Assembly: GCA_963797475.1 (NCBI GenBank)
Contig: CAWCPR010000003.1
Coordinates: 558,001 to 622,000, forward strand
Direction of reading: 5' to 3'
Length of the DNA: 64,000 nt
Source of the DNA: CAWCPR01 sp963797475
GTDB taxonomy: Bacteria; Chloroflexota; Anaerolineae; Anaerolineales; UBA4823
Position 1 is the stretch's first letter. Every line of letters starts with the position of its first letter. Positions 1-8,698 of this stretch are shown here, in pieces. The notes beneath the pieces were generated by a model. That model was not told the origin of the DNA, made no database searches, and saw nothing but the letters and a program-made list of their open reading frames with translations. Made by a program: the position numbers and the translations under genes.

Positions 1-11
1 ACCAGCTTTCT

Positions 12-40
12 TTGACGAGAATGGCGGGCTGGGCTATACT
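12..40 (+). promoter_or_regulatory. Sigma70-type promoter for the aldehyde dehydrogenase gene
   Basis: A TTGACG -35 box (12-17) and a TATACT -10 box (35-40) are separated by exactly 17 bases. Transcription would start near 47 and give a leader of about 100 bases before the ATG at 150. This is a sequence match only. Confidence 0.6.
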
Positions 41-149
41 ATAGCAGGCGATCTTAAAGCAAACAAAACTTCTCACCCGACAGGGGTTGGGCGCACAATG
101 TGGGCCACACCTGCGAAAAATAAAATAGATCACAAAGGAGATACGTGGA

Positions 150-1724
150 ATGGCAGAACCATTTAAATTAACCTATGCGACCATGTTCAACCCACCTGAA
201 GAGCTGCACACCAAGTTTGAGGAAGCTCTGGCAGATATCCGGGCGAAATTGGGCCAGGAGTATGGCATGATCATCGATGGGAAGGATTATTTCGCCGAGG
301 CGAAATTCGAAGATCGTTCGCCTTCCAACACGGATGTCGTTTTGGGTGTGTTTCAAAAAGGCAACGAGAAGGACGCGCAGAAGGCTCTGGCCGCGGCTCG
401 CAAAGCCTTCCCGGTCTGGAGCAAGATGAAATGGCAGGACCGGGTCGCATTAATGCGAAAAGCAGCCGATTTGATCGACCAGCGCATCTACAAAATCGGG
501 GCAGCAATGGCGCTGGAGGTCGGGAAGAACCGCATGGAAGCCCTTGGCGATGTCGCCGAGACCGCCGACCTGATCCGCTATGCCTGCTACCAGATGGAAA
601 AGAACGACGGTTACATCGTCGAGATGGGTCGAGATCCTCTGGTGGGTTATAAAGCCACCAATTTTTCCGTCTTACGCCCCTACGGGGTCTGGCTGGTCAT
701 CAGCCCATTCAATTTCCCGGCCGCGCTCACCGGCGGTCCTTCCGGCTCAGCGCTGGTAAGCGGAAATACACTGGTAATGAAGCCGGCCACAGACACTCCC
801 TGGACCGTTCGCCTGCTGGCAGAGTGCTTCCGAGATGCCGGGCTGCCGGACGGCGTCTTCAATTATGTCACCGGGCCGGGAAGCAGCCTCGGGCAAGCCC
901 TGATCGAGAATTCTGAAGTGGATGGCGTGACATTTACCGGCTCATTTGATGTCGGCATGAAGATCTTTCGCGATTTCGGGCATGGGCGCTACGTCCGCCC
1001 AACCGTTTTGGAACTGGGCGGAAAGAACCCCGCCATCGTTTCCCGCAACGCGGACCTGGAGCGGGCGGCGTTGGGCATTGTGCGGTCGGCCTTTGGCCTG
1101 CAAGGGCAGAAGTGCTCGGCCTGTTCGCGGGTATATGTCGAGGAGCCGGTTTACGACAAATTGGTGCCAAGGCTTGTCGAGCTGACCGAGAAACTCGCAA
1201 TCGGCGATCCCACCGACCGCGCGGTTTACCTGGGCCCAGTGGTCAATAAAAACTCCTTCCAGGATTATAAAAACTATACAGAAGAACTCTCTCAGGCCGG
1301 TGAGTTCCTAACCGGCGGAAAAGTGCTAACCGAGGCGGAATTCGGCAAAGGATACTTCTGCTCGCCGACCATCGTGGCGGGCTTGCCCCTCACGCACCGG
1401 CTTTGGAAGACGGAGATGTTCCTGCCCATTACTACAGTAGCTAAAATTGACAGCCTGGATACGGCGATGGGTGAAGCAAACGATGTAAACTACGGGCTGA
1501 CCGCTGGTTTTTACGGCTCCAAAGAAGAAACCCAGTGGTTCTACGAGAATATCCAGGCCGGCGTGGTTTACGCAAATCGCCCGCAAGGCGCAACGACAGG
1601 CGCATGGCCTGGCTTTCAGCCCTTTGGCGGATGGAAAGGCTCCGGTTCTACCGGCAAGAACGCCGGGGGGCATTACTACCTTCCGCTGTATATGCACGAA
1701 CAAATCCAGACGACAATCGAATAA
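150..1724 (+). CDS. Aldehyde dehydrogenase, 1-pyrroline-5-carboxylate dehydrogenase type
   Basis: This 524-residue NAD(P)-dependent aldehyde dehydrogenase most resembles the RocA/PruA group, which oxidises glutamate semialdehyde to glutamate. Visible signatures are the ISPFNFP segment of the cofactor-binding domain, the LELGGKNP motif with the general-base Glu near residue 288, and the GQKCSACSR motif with the nucleophilic Cys near residue 322. The length is normal for the family. A good ribosome site (AAAGGAG) lies about 9 bases before the ATG. No proline dehydrogenase gene lies next to it. The CoA-transferase and carboxylate carrier downstream suggest a role in organic- or amino-acid catabolism, so the exact aldehyde is uncertain. 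Confidence 0.88.
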   Translation: MAEPFKLTYATMFNPPEELHTKFEEALADIRAKLGQEYGMIIDGKDYFAEAKFEDRSPSNTDVVLGVFQKGNEKDAQKALAAARKAFPVWSKMKWQDRVALMRKAADLIDQRIYKIGAAMALEVGKNRMEALGDVAETADLIRYACYQMEKNDGYIVEMGRDPLVGYKATNFSVLRPYGVWLVISPFNFPAALTGGPSGSALVSGNTLVMKPATDTPWTVRLLAECFRDAGLPDGVFNYVTGPGSSLGQALIENSEVDGVTFTGSFDVGMKIFRDFGHGRYVRPTVLELGGKNPAIVSRNADLERAALGIVRSAFGLQGQKCSACSRVYVEEPVYDKLVPRLVELTEKLAIGDPTDRAVYLGPVVNKNSFQDYKNYTEELSQAGEFLTGGKVLTEAEFGKGYFCSPTIVAGLPLTHRLWKTEMFLPITTVAKIDSLDTAMGEANDVNYGLTAGFYGSKEETQWFYENIQAGVVYANRPQGATTGAWPGFQPFGGWKGSGSTGKNAGGHYYLPLYMHEQIQTTIE

Positions 1725-1834
1725 CGCCTGTGGATGGAGACTTCCGAAATCTGGGAGCAAGCCGGCAAACGTACGGCTTCCAACTCGGCCTTCGGAAGTC
1801 TCATCCCGTCCAGGATAAAAAGCCGGCGCCGGGC

Positions 1835-2071
1835 ATGTCGCTCTCTGCACGAATCGGACAATATCTGTTTTTCTTAGCCCTGATCGCCCTGATCATCTTC
1901 TTCGGCACTGCCCAGGTAGATCATCCGGCTTTCGGCTTCTGCTGTACGGGCGGGGTCATGCTGCTTTTAAGCTTTTTTTTGCTCTGGCGCGGCCGGTCTC
2001 CGTCCGGTCCCAGCGCACGGTTCCGCTCGCTGCGTGGGAAGAAAGAGAAAGACAACGAAAAAGGCGGTTAG
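1835..2071 (+). CDS. Small two-helix membrane protein, unknown function
   Basis: A 78-residue reading frame with two hydrophobic stretches (about residues 8-25 and 36-51) followed by a strongly basic tail rich in Arg, Lys and Ser. The topology predicts a hairpin in the membrane with the basic tail in the cytoplasm. The same frame is open further upstream, but that part overlaps the aldehyde dehydrogenase and is not protein-like; the ATG at 1835 begins just before the first helix. It lies between the dehydrogenase and the CoA-transferase genes. I do not recognise a family. Confidence 0.5.
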   Translation: MSLSARIGQYLFFLALIALIIFFGTAQVDHPAFGFCCTGGVMLLLSFFLLWRGRSPSGPSARFRSLRGKKEKDNEKGG

Positions 2072-2109
2072 GAAAGGCCGTTGTTGAATCCAATTCTTGA
2101 AGACCTGAC

Positions 2110-3012
2110 ATGAGTAAACTGATCTCACTTTCCGAAGCGATATCCCAAAACATTCACGACGGAGATACCCTTTATGCAGCCGGTTTCACCCACCTGATCC
2201 CTTTCGCGGCCGGCCACGAGATTATCCGCCAGGGATTTAAAAACCTGGTGCTGGCTCGAGCGACACCGGATCTCATCTATGACCAGATGGTAGCAGCCGG
2301 AAGCGCTCGCAAGGTGATTTTCTCTTACATGGGCAACCCGGGTGTGGGCTCGTTACGCTTCGTACGCGCAGAGCTGGAAGCCGGGAATTTGGAGTGGGAA
2401 GAATATTCCCATTTCGGGATGATTGCACGTCTGCAAGCAGGGGCCGCTGGCCTGCCCTTCATGCCGATGAACCAGACCGCGGCAGTTGACCTGGAGCGGG
2501 CCAACGCAAATTACCGCCGGGTGCGGGATCCCTATTCGGGCCGGGAAGTCGTGGTCGTCCCGGCGCTCAACCCGGAGGTCGCCATCGTACACGTCCAGCG
2601 CGCCGATTCATTCGGCAACGCTCACATCTGGGGCATCATCGGCGAGCAGAAAGAAGCGGCCTTCGCAGCCAAGCGCGTGATCCTGACCGCAGAGGAGATC
2701 GTGGACGAGTCCGTGATCCGTTCCGATCCAAACCGCACCTTGATTCCCGGGTTCATTGTCGACGCTGTCTGCCACGTCCCTTACGCCGCTCACCCCTCCT
2801 ATACCCAGGGGTATTACGACCGTGATAATGCTTTTTACCTGGAATGGGACGAGATCAGCAAAACGCCCGCAAGCGTGCGCGACTATCTGGATGAATGGGT
2901 CTTCGGAGTGAAAGACCGCCGCGAATATTGGGAGAAGCTTGGCTCCGAAGTCCATGCCCGGTTGAAGATCGCCAGCCGCTCCAGCATCCCAGTGGATTAC
3001 GGCGCTTATTAA
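2110..3012 (+). CDS. CoA-transferase subunit A (glutaconate/3-oxoacid CoA-transferase type)
   Basis: 300 residues, matching the alpha subunit of class I CoA-transferases of the GctA/IpdA type. These transfer CoA between an acyl-CoA and a free carboxylate as an alpha-beta complex. The early DGDTLYAAGFTHLIPFA segment has the form of the family's CoA-binding N-terminal region, and VVVVPALNPEVAIVHVQRAD is a conserved core strand-turn-strand. The partner beta subunit follows within 30 bases, so the two should be co-translated. Placement before a lactate-permease-type carrier suggests activation of an imported carboxylate. The substrate cannot be named. Confidence 0.85.
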   Translation: MSKLISLSEAISQNIHDGDTLYAAGFTHLIPFAAGHEIIRQGFKNLVLARATPDLIYDQMVAAGSARKVIFSYMGNPGVGSLRFVRAELEAGNLEWEEYSHFGMIARLQAGAAGLPFMPMNQTAAVDLERANANYRRVRDPYSGREVVVVPALNPEVAIVHVQRADSFGNAHIWGIIGEQKEAAFAAKRVILTAEEIVDESVIRSDPNRTLIPGFIVDAVCHVPYAAHPSYTQGYYDRDNAFYLEWDEISKTPASVRDYLDEWVFGVKDRREYWEKLGSEVHARLKIASRSSIPVDYGAY

Positions 3013-3040
3013 TCACTACACTTTGAAGCGGATCAACTGC

Positions 3041-3811
3041 ATGAATGGTCAACCCGGTTACAATTCTTCTGAGATTCTTACGATCAACGCAGCCCGGCTA
3101 CTAAAAGATGGCGATGTCGTCTTCGTGGGCGTCGGCTTACCCAACCTGGCTTGCAACCTGGCCCGCCAGACACACGCCCCAAACCTGCTGATGATTTATG
3201 AAGCCGGCGTAATCGGGGCTCAGCCGGCGCGTCTGCCGCTCTCCATCGGCGATCCTACCCTGGTAAGCGGTGCGACCGCTGTGTGCAGCATGTATGATAT
3301 TTTTGCCCTGTACTTGCAGCGCGGCAATGTTGATGTCGGATTCCTGGGTGGGGCCCAGATCGACCGTTTTGGGAACATCAACGCGACGGTCATTGGGGAA
3401 TACGATCACCCCAAAGTGCGCCTGCCGGGCTCGGGAGGTTCGATGGAGATCGCCGCCTGGGCCAATCGCTGCTACATCCTGACCCCGCACCAGAAGCGGC
3501 GCTTTCCCGAGAAAGTGGATTTCCGCACTTCGGTGGGTTTTCTGGGGGGGCGAGCGGAACGCGAAGCCGCCGGTCTGCGCGGCAGCGGGCCTCAAGCCGT
3601 GGTCACCGATCTGGGCATTCTGGAGCCTGACGAAAGCGGCGAGCTGACCCTGGTCGCTCTGCACCCTGGCGCCAGTATCGAGCAAGCGCGCCTCAATACC
3701 GGCTGGGATTTGAAGGCTGCAGCCAAACTGGTCATAACCGAACCCCCCTCTGAAATCGAGCTTCGCATCCTGCGCCAGGAATTAGACCCGGGTGGAATTT
3801 ACATCAAATAA
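3041..3811 (+). CDS. CoA-transferase subunit B
   Basis: The beta subunit that pairs with the preceding gene. The segment LLMIYEAGVIGAQP carries the Glu expected to form the glutamyl-CoA thioester in this family, and the downstream GGAQIDRFGNINATVIG and LPGSGGSMEIA segments are typical of GctB/IpdB proteins. The ATG at 3041 (256 residues) is chosen; an in-frame TTG at 3023 would add six residues, and neither has a strong Shine-Dalgarno sequence. The gene sits 28 bases after subunit A. Confidence 0.85.
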   Translation: MNGQPGYNSSEILTINAARLLKDGDVVFVGVGLPNLACNLARQTHAPNLLMIYEAGVIGAQPARLPLSIGDPTLVSGATAVCSMYDIFALYLQRGNVDVGFLGGAQIDRFGNINATVIGEYDHPKVRLPGSGGSMEIAAWANRCYILTPHQKRRFPEKVDFRTSVGFLGGRAEREAAGLRGSGPQAVVTDLGILEPDESGELTLVALHPGASIEQARLNTGWDLKAAAKLVITEPPSEIELRILRQELDPGGIYIK

Positions 3812-3870
3812 ACTGCCGGATTCCATTTTCAGCCTCCCACGTCATTTCATAGCCAAACACTTCTTGCAAT

Positions 3871-5403
3871 ATGAATTTCATCCTTGCACTTACCCCCATC
3901 GTCATTATCCTGGTGCTCATGGTCGGTTTCCGCTGGGGCGCGGCGCGCGCTGGCGGAGCTGGATACCTGAGCGCGCTCATCATTGCAGTCTTTTTCTTCG
4001 GGGCTGGTCCGAACCTTATTGCCTATGCGCATTCACGCGCCCTGCTGCTCAGCCTGGACGTGCTTTTAATCATTTGGGCCGCTTTTCTTCTATTCCGAGT
4101 CGCAGATGAGGCCGGCGCCATCGACACTATCGGCCTGGCCTTACCCCACCTGACCGCCGATCACGGCATGCAGGCCCTCATTATCGGCTGGGTCTTCGCG
4201 ACTTTCCTGCAAGGTGTGGGCGGCTTTGGCGTGCCCGTTGCAGTCATTGCCCCGATCCTGGTCGGGCTTGGGTTTTCGCCTCTATCGGCTGTCTTGATCC
4301 CTTCCCTGGGTCATGGCTGGGCGGTTACCTTTGGCTCCCTGGGGTCGTCTTTCCAGGCCCTGATGGCTTCGACTGGACTGCCGGGCGCCGAACTGGCGCC
4401 TCCGGCTGCGCTTTTCCTCGGGCTCTCCGGCTTACTGGTCGGCTTTATGGTGGCGCATGTCGTAGGCGGCTGGGGGACGATGCGGCGCCTGGCTGGTCCA
4501 GTGATCTTCTTAGGGGTTGTGATGGCCATCGCCCAATACCTGGTAGCCACGGCCGGCCTTTGGAATATCGCCGCCTTCGCCGGCGGCCTGGCGGGCTTGC
4601 TGGTTGGCATCCCCCTCGCCAGGCGCTTCCGAGGCGATCTCGTTCAAAACGGTTCGCTCAATCTGCGGTCCCTGCTCATCGCCGTTTCCGGCTACGCCGT
4701 CCTGGTGGCGGTCATCCTGGTCGTGCAGTTGTCGCCAGGCATCAATAATTTTCTGGGACAGGTGGTGCTGCGAGTCCAATTCCCCGAAGTCAGTACATCG
4801 CTTGGTTTTGTAACCCCAGCCGGAGCCGGACGGACGATCCCGATCTTTCGCCACACCGGGACGGTGCTGGCTTATGCTTCTTTCCTGGCTTACCTGATCT
4901 ACCGCTCGGCCGGCCTTTACAAACCGGGCGCGCCCCGGCGCATCCTGGTTGGAACGGTCCAAAGGGTGATGTCTTCAAGCGTCAGCATCGCCTCTATGGT
5001 AACGATGGCTGTAATCATGGAAAATGCGGGCATGACCGATACCCTGGCGCGCGGCCTGGCGAGCATGGGGACTATCTTCCCACTCGTCGCCCCCTGGATT
5101 GGGGCGTTAGGCGCGTTCATGACCGGCAGTAACACCAACTCCAACGTTGTTTTTGGGGCCTTACAGCTCCGCACCGCACAACTCCTTGGCTATGAGGCAG
5201 TGTTGATCCTGGCCGGTCAAACTGCCGGTGCGGCGCTGGCCTCCGTGATGGCGCCGGCTAAAGTGGTTGTAGGCGCCAGCACCGCGGGGATGGCAGGTCG
5301 AGAAGGCGAAGTTATGCGCAAAATCGTCCTGTACACCGTCATCCTGATTTTATTTGTCAGTATCCTGACCCTCGCCAGCATCTGGCTCTGGCCGGGACTG
5401 TAA
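3871..5403 (+). CDS. lctP: L-lactate permease family transporter (LctP)
   Basis: A 510-residue polytopic membrane protein with about 12-14 hydrophobic segments. It carries LctP-family signatures such as FLQGVGGFGVPVAVIAPIL, SLGHGWAVTFGSLG and the late GAFMTGSNTNSNVVFGALQ motif. LctP proteins are proton-coupled importers of L-lactate, D-lactate or glycolate. It follows the CoA-transferase pair by 59 bases and probably belongs to the same operon, providing the carboxylate those enzymes use. Family membership is clear; the substrate is inferred. Confidence 0.88.
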   Translation: MNFILALTPIVIILVLMVGFRWGAARAGGAGYLSALIIAVFFFGAGPNLIAYAHSRALLLSLDVLLIIWAAFLLFRVADEAGAIDTIGLALPHLTADHGMQALIIGWVFATFLQGVGGFGVPVAVIAPILVGLGFSPLSAVLIPSLGHGWAVTFGSLGSSFQALMASTGLPGAELAPPAALFLGLSGLLVGFMVAHVVGGWGTMRRLAGPVIFLGVVMAIAQYLVATAGLWNIAAFAGGLAGLLVGIPLARRFRGDLVQNGSLNLRSLLIAVSGYAVLVAVILVVQLSPGINNFLGQVVLRVQFPEVSTSLGFVTPAGAGRTIPIFRHTGTVLAYASFLAYLIYRSAGLYKPGAPRRILVGTVQRVMSSSVSIASMVTMAVIMENAGMTDTLARGLASMGTIFPLVAPWIGALGAFMTGSNTNSNVVFGALQLRTAQLLGYEAVLILAGQTAGAALASVMAPAKVVVGASTAGMAGREGEVMRKIVLYTVILILFVSILTLASIWLWPGL

Positions 5404-5436
5404 CCCCATTTATTGAAATCGATCCTTGGAGGCAAG

Positions 5437-6000
5437 TTGAAATCACAAGAGATTTCCCCACCCATTCACCAGGTACGCAGGCAAGACCGGGCGATCGGCG
5501 ACGAAGCCTGGATCAAAGGGTTCTTGAGGCGCGCGGCCGTGGGCGTGCTTGCCAGCGCGGTGGACGGGCAGCCGTTCATCAATACCAACCTGTTTGTCTA
5601 TGACGAACAAGAGCACGTGATCTATATGCATACAGCCGCCCGGGGCAGGACACACGATAACCTGGCAAATGACGGAAAGGTATGTTTCAGCGCCAGCGAG
5701 ATGGGCCGCCTGCTGCCCGCCGATACGGCGATGGAGTTCAGCGTGGAGTATGCCAGCGTGGTCGTGTTCGGCGAGGCGACCATTGTACAAGACTCTGAGA
5801 CTGCCAGGCATGGCCTGCAACTGCTGTTGGACAAATACTTTGCCCATTTGCGGCCTGGAGAGGATTATCACGAAATCACCCACCAAGAGTTGAAAAAAAC
5901 GACAGTGTATCGCATCAATATCGTACAGTGGAGCGCCAAGCGCAAACAAGTGGCGGAAGATTTTCCCGGGGCGTTTTTCTACGGAGAGGCGCCTGAATAG
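5437..6000 (+). CDS. FMN-binding split-barrel protein (pyridoxamine 5'-phosphate oxidase family)
   Basis: About 187 residues with the split-barrel fold pattern of the PNPOx-like/NimA group: GFLRRAAVGVLASAVDGQPF, then INTNLFVYDEQEHVIYMHTA, then GRTHDNLANDGKVCFSASE, and a C-terminal strand with W before SAKRK. Such proteins bind FMN and are usually reductases or flavin-handling proteins. The TTG at 5437 is chosen because GGAGG (5428-5432) lies just upstream; an in-frame TTG at 5413 would place that site inside the gene. It is downstream of the lactate-type permease and 2 bases ahead of a small membrane protein. Confidence 0.75.
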   Translation: MKSQEISPPIHQVRRQDRAIGDEAWIKGFLRRAAVGVLASAVDGQPFINTNLFVYDEQEHVIYMHTAARGRTHDNLANDGKVCFSASEMGRLLPADTAMEFSVEYASVVVFGEATIVQDSETARHGLQLLLDKYFAHLRPGEDYHEITHQELKKTTVYRINIVQWSAKRKQVAEDFPGAFFYGEAPE

Positions 6001-6002
6001 CG

Positions 6003-6173
6003 ATGAAACAATTATCCCAACATAAGTTCGAAGTGCATCTGATCGCCTTTACCCTGATGACCCTGGCCCCCATCGGCCTGTACTTTGCCGCTCAAAACAG
6101 CGCTCCTGTGTGGATCGCCATTCTACTGGCGCTGGTCGTCCTTGCAAACATCCTGGCTTTGATCACCCGCTGA
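6003..6173 (+). CDS. Small two-helix membrane protein (56 aa)
   Basis: A 56-residue frame beginning MKQLSQHKFEVHLIAFTL and ending at TGA 6171. Two hydrophobic helices (about residues 11-30 and 36-53) are joined by the polar turn QNSAPV. The start lies two bases after the stop of the FMN-binding protein, so translational coupling is likely. Its regular amphipathic layout and tight spacing make it a believable gene although it is short. No family is recognised. Confidence 0.55.
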   Translation: MKQLSQHKFEVHLIAFTLMTLAPIGLYFAAQNSAPVWIAILLALVVLANILALITR

Positions 6174-6209
6174 CCAGACACTTGAGAGTTTCATCTTGGG
6201 GACCATTCC

Positions 6210-7388
6210 ATGCAGCCAGACCTCACGCACGCCTTTTTAGACCGGTTTTCCAGAATGCCAATCTTCAAGGCGCACGCTCCCGGGCGGGTGAACTTGCTTG
6301 GAGAGCACGTCGATTACAACGATGGGATAGTGCTGCCGGCGGCGATCGACCGGGCCGTTTATCTGGCAGCGGGGCCAGATGAAAATGAGACACTGAGCCT
6401 GCATGCGCTGGATATCGAAGCCGAGGTCAAGATCCGGCTGGACGAACTGGATGATAAAAAAGACGTGGTTGGCAAACCTCTGCCGGAATGGGCCTGTTAC
6501 CCGGCGGGTGTGGCCTGGTCTCTGAAAGACGCCGGGTTGAAAGTCGGCGGGCTGCAGGTGGTTTATACGTCGGACATCCCGATCGGCGCCGGGTTGAGCT
6601 CCTCAGCCGCCATCGAGGTGGGTTTCGCCATCCTCTGGCAGGCTTTAGCCGGTTGGGAAATAGATCGCATGACCCTGGCGCGGTTGTGCCAGCGCGCCGA
6701 AAATGTGTATGTTGGGGTTGCCTGTGGGCTGATGGACCAATTTGCCAGCGCTTTCGGCGTCGCCAATAACGCCCTCTATTTCGACACCCGCAGCCTGGGA
6801 TGGGAACCCATCCCGCTGCCAGAAAAAACTGCCCTGGTTATCGCTGATTCAGGGGTGCGCCACAGCCTGACAAGCTCGGGTTACAACGACCGCCGGGCGG
6901 CATGCGAGCAAGCGGTGAACCTCTTGCGCCCATGGATGCCGGGTATCAAAGCCCTGCGGGATGTCTCTCCCCAAGAATTCGCCGCTTACAGCGACCAGCT
7001 CCCACCGGTGATACGCCGCCGCGCCGAGCACGTCGTGAAGGAAATCGCCCGCGTACAATCGGCTGCCAGCGCCCTGCGCCGGGATGACCCTCGGGCATTT
7101 GGCGCCCTGATGTTTGCCGGTCATGCCAGCCTGCGCGATCTGTTCGAGATCAGTGTGCCCAAATTGGATTTGCTGGTCGAGATCGCTCGTGGGATACCCG
7201 GATGTATCGGGGCGCGCATGACCGGGGGCGGATTTGGCGGCTGCACGATCAACCTGGTGGACGAAGAAAAAGCCTCGGAATTTATCCGGGGCCTTGAAAA
7301 GGAATTTCTGGAACAATCAGGCGCTAAAACACAGGTCTATTTATGCCGGGCCAGCGACGGAGCGTCGCTCATTCAGGATGGTCCCTGA
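6210..7388 (+). CDS. galK: Galactokinase
   Basis: 392 residues of the GHMP kinase superfamily, phosphorylating galactose at C1 with ATP in the Leloir pathway. The N-terminal galactokinase signature APGRVNLLGEHVDYNDG, the ATP-binding PIGAGLSSSAAIE loop near residues 125-137, and the C-terminal ARMTGGGFGGCTINLV motif are all present. GLMDQFASAFG supplies the expected catalytic Asp region. No other Leloir genes (galT, galE) are in the window. Start ATG 6210 places the signature at the usual distance from the N-terminus. Confidence 0.95.
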   Translation: MQPDLTHAFLDRFSRMPIFKAHAPGRVNLLGEHVDYNDGIVLPAAIDRAVYLAAGPDENETLSLHALDIEAEVKIRLDELDDKKDVVGKPLPEWACYPAGVAWSLKDAGLKVGGLQVVYTSDIPIGAGLSSSAAIEVGFAILWQALAGWEIDRMTLARLCQRAENVYVGVACGLMDQFASAFGVANNALYFDTRSLGWEPIPLPEKTALVIADSGVRHSLTSSGYNDRRAACEQAVNLLRPWMPGIKALRDVSPQEFAAYSDQLPPVIRRRAEHVVKEIARVQSAASALRRDDPRAFGALMFAGHASLRDLFEISVPKLDLLVEIARGIPGCIGARMTGGGFGGCTINLVDEEKASEFIRGLEKEFLEQSGAKTQVYLCRASDGASLIQDGP

Positions 7389-7453
7389 CTACCGTCTACA
7401 TCACAGGGAAGGTTTCGTACACCGAAATCTGACCGCCGGAAGGAGCTCACCCC

Positions 7454-8698
7454 TCAGCGGGCGGCCTGCCAGATACGCACGGTCGCATCCAATCCGCCGG
7501 AAGCCAGGGCGCTGCCGCCTGGACGGAAAGCCAGGCTGGTGACGGCCGCCCGGTGACCGGCTAGCGCAACCAATTGGAAACGTCCTTGCACATCCCATAG
7601 GCGCAGCATCCCATCCCCGCCGGCAGACGCCAGCACATCTCCTGCCGGGCTGAAAGCCAGCGACCAAACCAGAACAGCCGGCCCGCCAGCTTGCCCTGCG
7701 GTTGGCGCAAGGATTTGCGGGTCTTCAGATTGGGCGGCAGAAACAGGCAGCCCCCACAAGCGCAACTGGTTAGCGAAACCGCCGGCAGCGGCTAAATCCC
7801 CCTGTGGAGAAATAGCCAGGCTGAAGAGCGGAGCTTGCACGTATTGCCCGGCCACTCGCTGGGTTTCCACCCGTAAGGTCCCGGAGATCCTGCCCGTTTC
7901 AACCTCACGCAGACGGACCAGCGGCCCATTCACGATTGCCAGGCTGGCACCATCCGGGCTAAAGGCAATTGCCGGGACCGCGTAGGTCCCCCCGATGATC
8001 TGCCCCAAGCGCTCTCCGGTCTGAGCATCCCAGATACGCGCCACGGCGTCATTTCCACCTGAAGCCAGCAGGCGCCCATCCGGGCTGAAAACCACACAAT
8101 TCACGCCTTTACGGTGCGCATCCAGCGTGTTGGCAAGCGATAGCCTGTTTACTCCCGAAGATAAATCGTAAAGGCGCACTTTTCCATCGCGGCTGCCAGC
8201 CGCCAACCAGCCCCCATCCGGACTAAAAGCCAGGCTTGGGGTGAAAGCGCCAATCGCCACATTCGCCAGAGGCTGAAATCCGGCTGAATCGTAGAAATAT
8301 ACGTTATTTCCGGCTGCGACTGCCAGGACTTTCTCATCCGGGGACCAGGCCAGGGCAGTCACCAGTTCCCTGGGAGTGAAGTCGATTTCGGCGACCTGGT
8401 GCAGGCCGGCTGCGTTTGCCGGCGAGATTACGGCAGGCATGAATGTGGGGCCTGGCGTTGGAAGCTGCGTGGCAGTCTCCCGGGGGGTTGGTGAAAGCGC
8501 CGGTAGGCCTGGTAGGGTTGCGGAAGGGCGCTGCCGGGGCGTAGCAGATTCAACCGGAGCCGGCATCGCCAGCAGGTGCGCGGCAGTCGGGGCTGGCAGG
8601 CTACCGCCGCCCGGATATCGAGCGCAGCCCGCCAGCCCACCCAGGGCGGCAAGACAGGTCAGTACTGCGAAAACACGAATCAGGGCCGTACCCCCCAC
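7454..8698 (-). CDS. WD40-repeat lipoprotein (downstream member of a pair)
   Basis: 414 residues. A signal peptide ending in LAGC (Cys near residue 25) predicts a lipoprotein exposed outside the cytoplasmic membrane. A Pro/Thr/Ser-rich linker follows, then a beta-propeller of WD40 repeats recognisable from recurring LAFSPDG...LA(S/A)(A/G)...(V/L)R(L/I)WD patterns, with about seven blades and the last ending in VRIWQAAR. WD40 propellers are protein-interaction platforms with no enzymatic activity of their own. Its start overlaps the end of the neighbouring homologue by 19 bases, so the two are probably co-translated. Partner unknown. Confidence 0.85.
   Translation of the reverse strand: MGGTALIRVFAVLTCLAALGGLAGCARYPGGGSLPAPTAAHLLAMPAPVESATPRQRPSATLPGLPALSPTPRETATQLPTPGPTFMPAVISPANAAGLHQVAEIDFTPRELVTALAWSPDEKVLAVAAGNNVYFYDSAGFQPLANVAIGAFTPSLAFSPDGGWLAAGSRDGKVRLYDLSSGVNRLSLANTLDAHRKGVNCVVFSPDGRLLASGGNDAVARIWDAQTGERLGQIIGGTYAVPAIAFSPDGASLAIVNGPLVRLREVETGRISGTLRVETQRVAGQYVQAPLFSLAISPQGDLAAAGGFANQLRLWGLPVSAAQSEDPQILAPTAGQAGGPAVLVWSLAFSPAGDVLASAGGDGMLRLWDVQGRFQLVALAGHRAAVTSLAFRPGGSALASGGLDATVRIWQAAR

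Noticed and set aside
1535..1834. Upstream extension of the small membrane protein at 1835
   Set aside because: The extension lies in another frame of the aldehyde dehydrogenase and is Arg-rich and unstructured; the ATG at 1835 starts just before the first helix.
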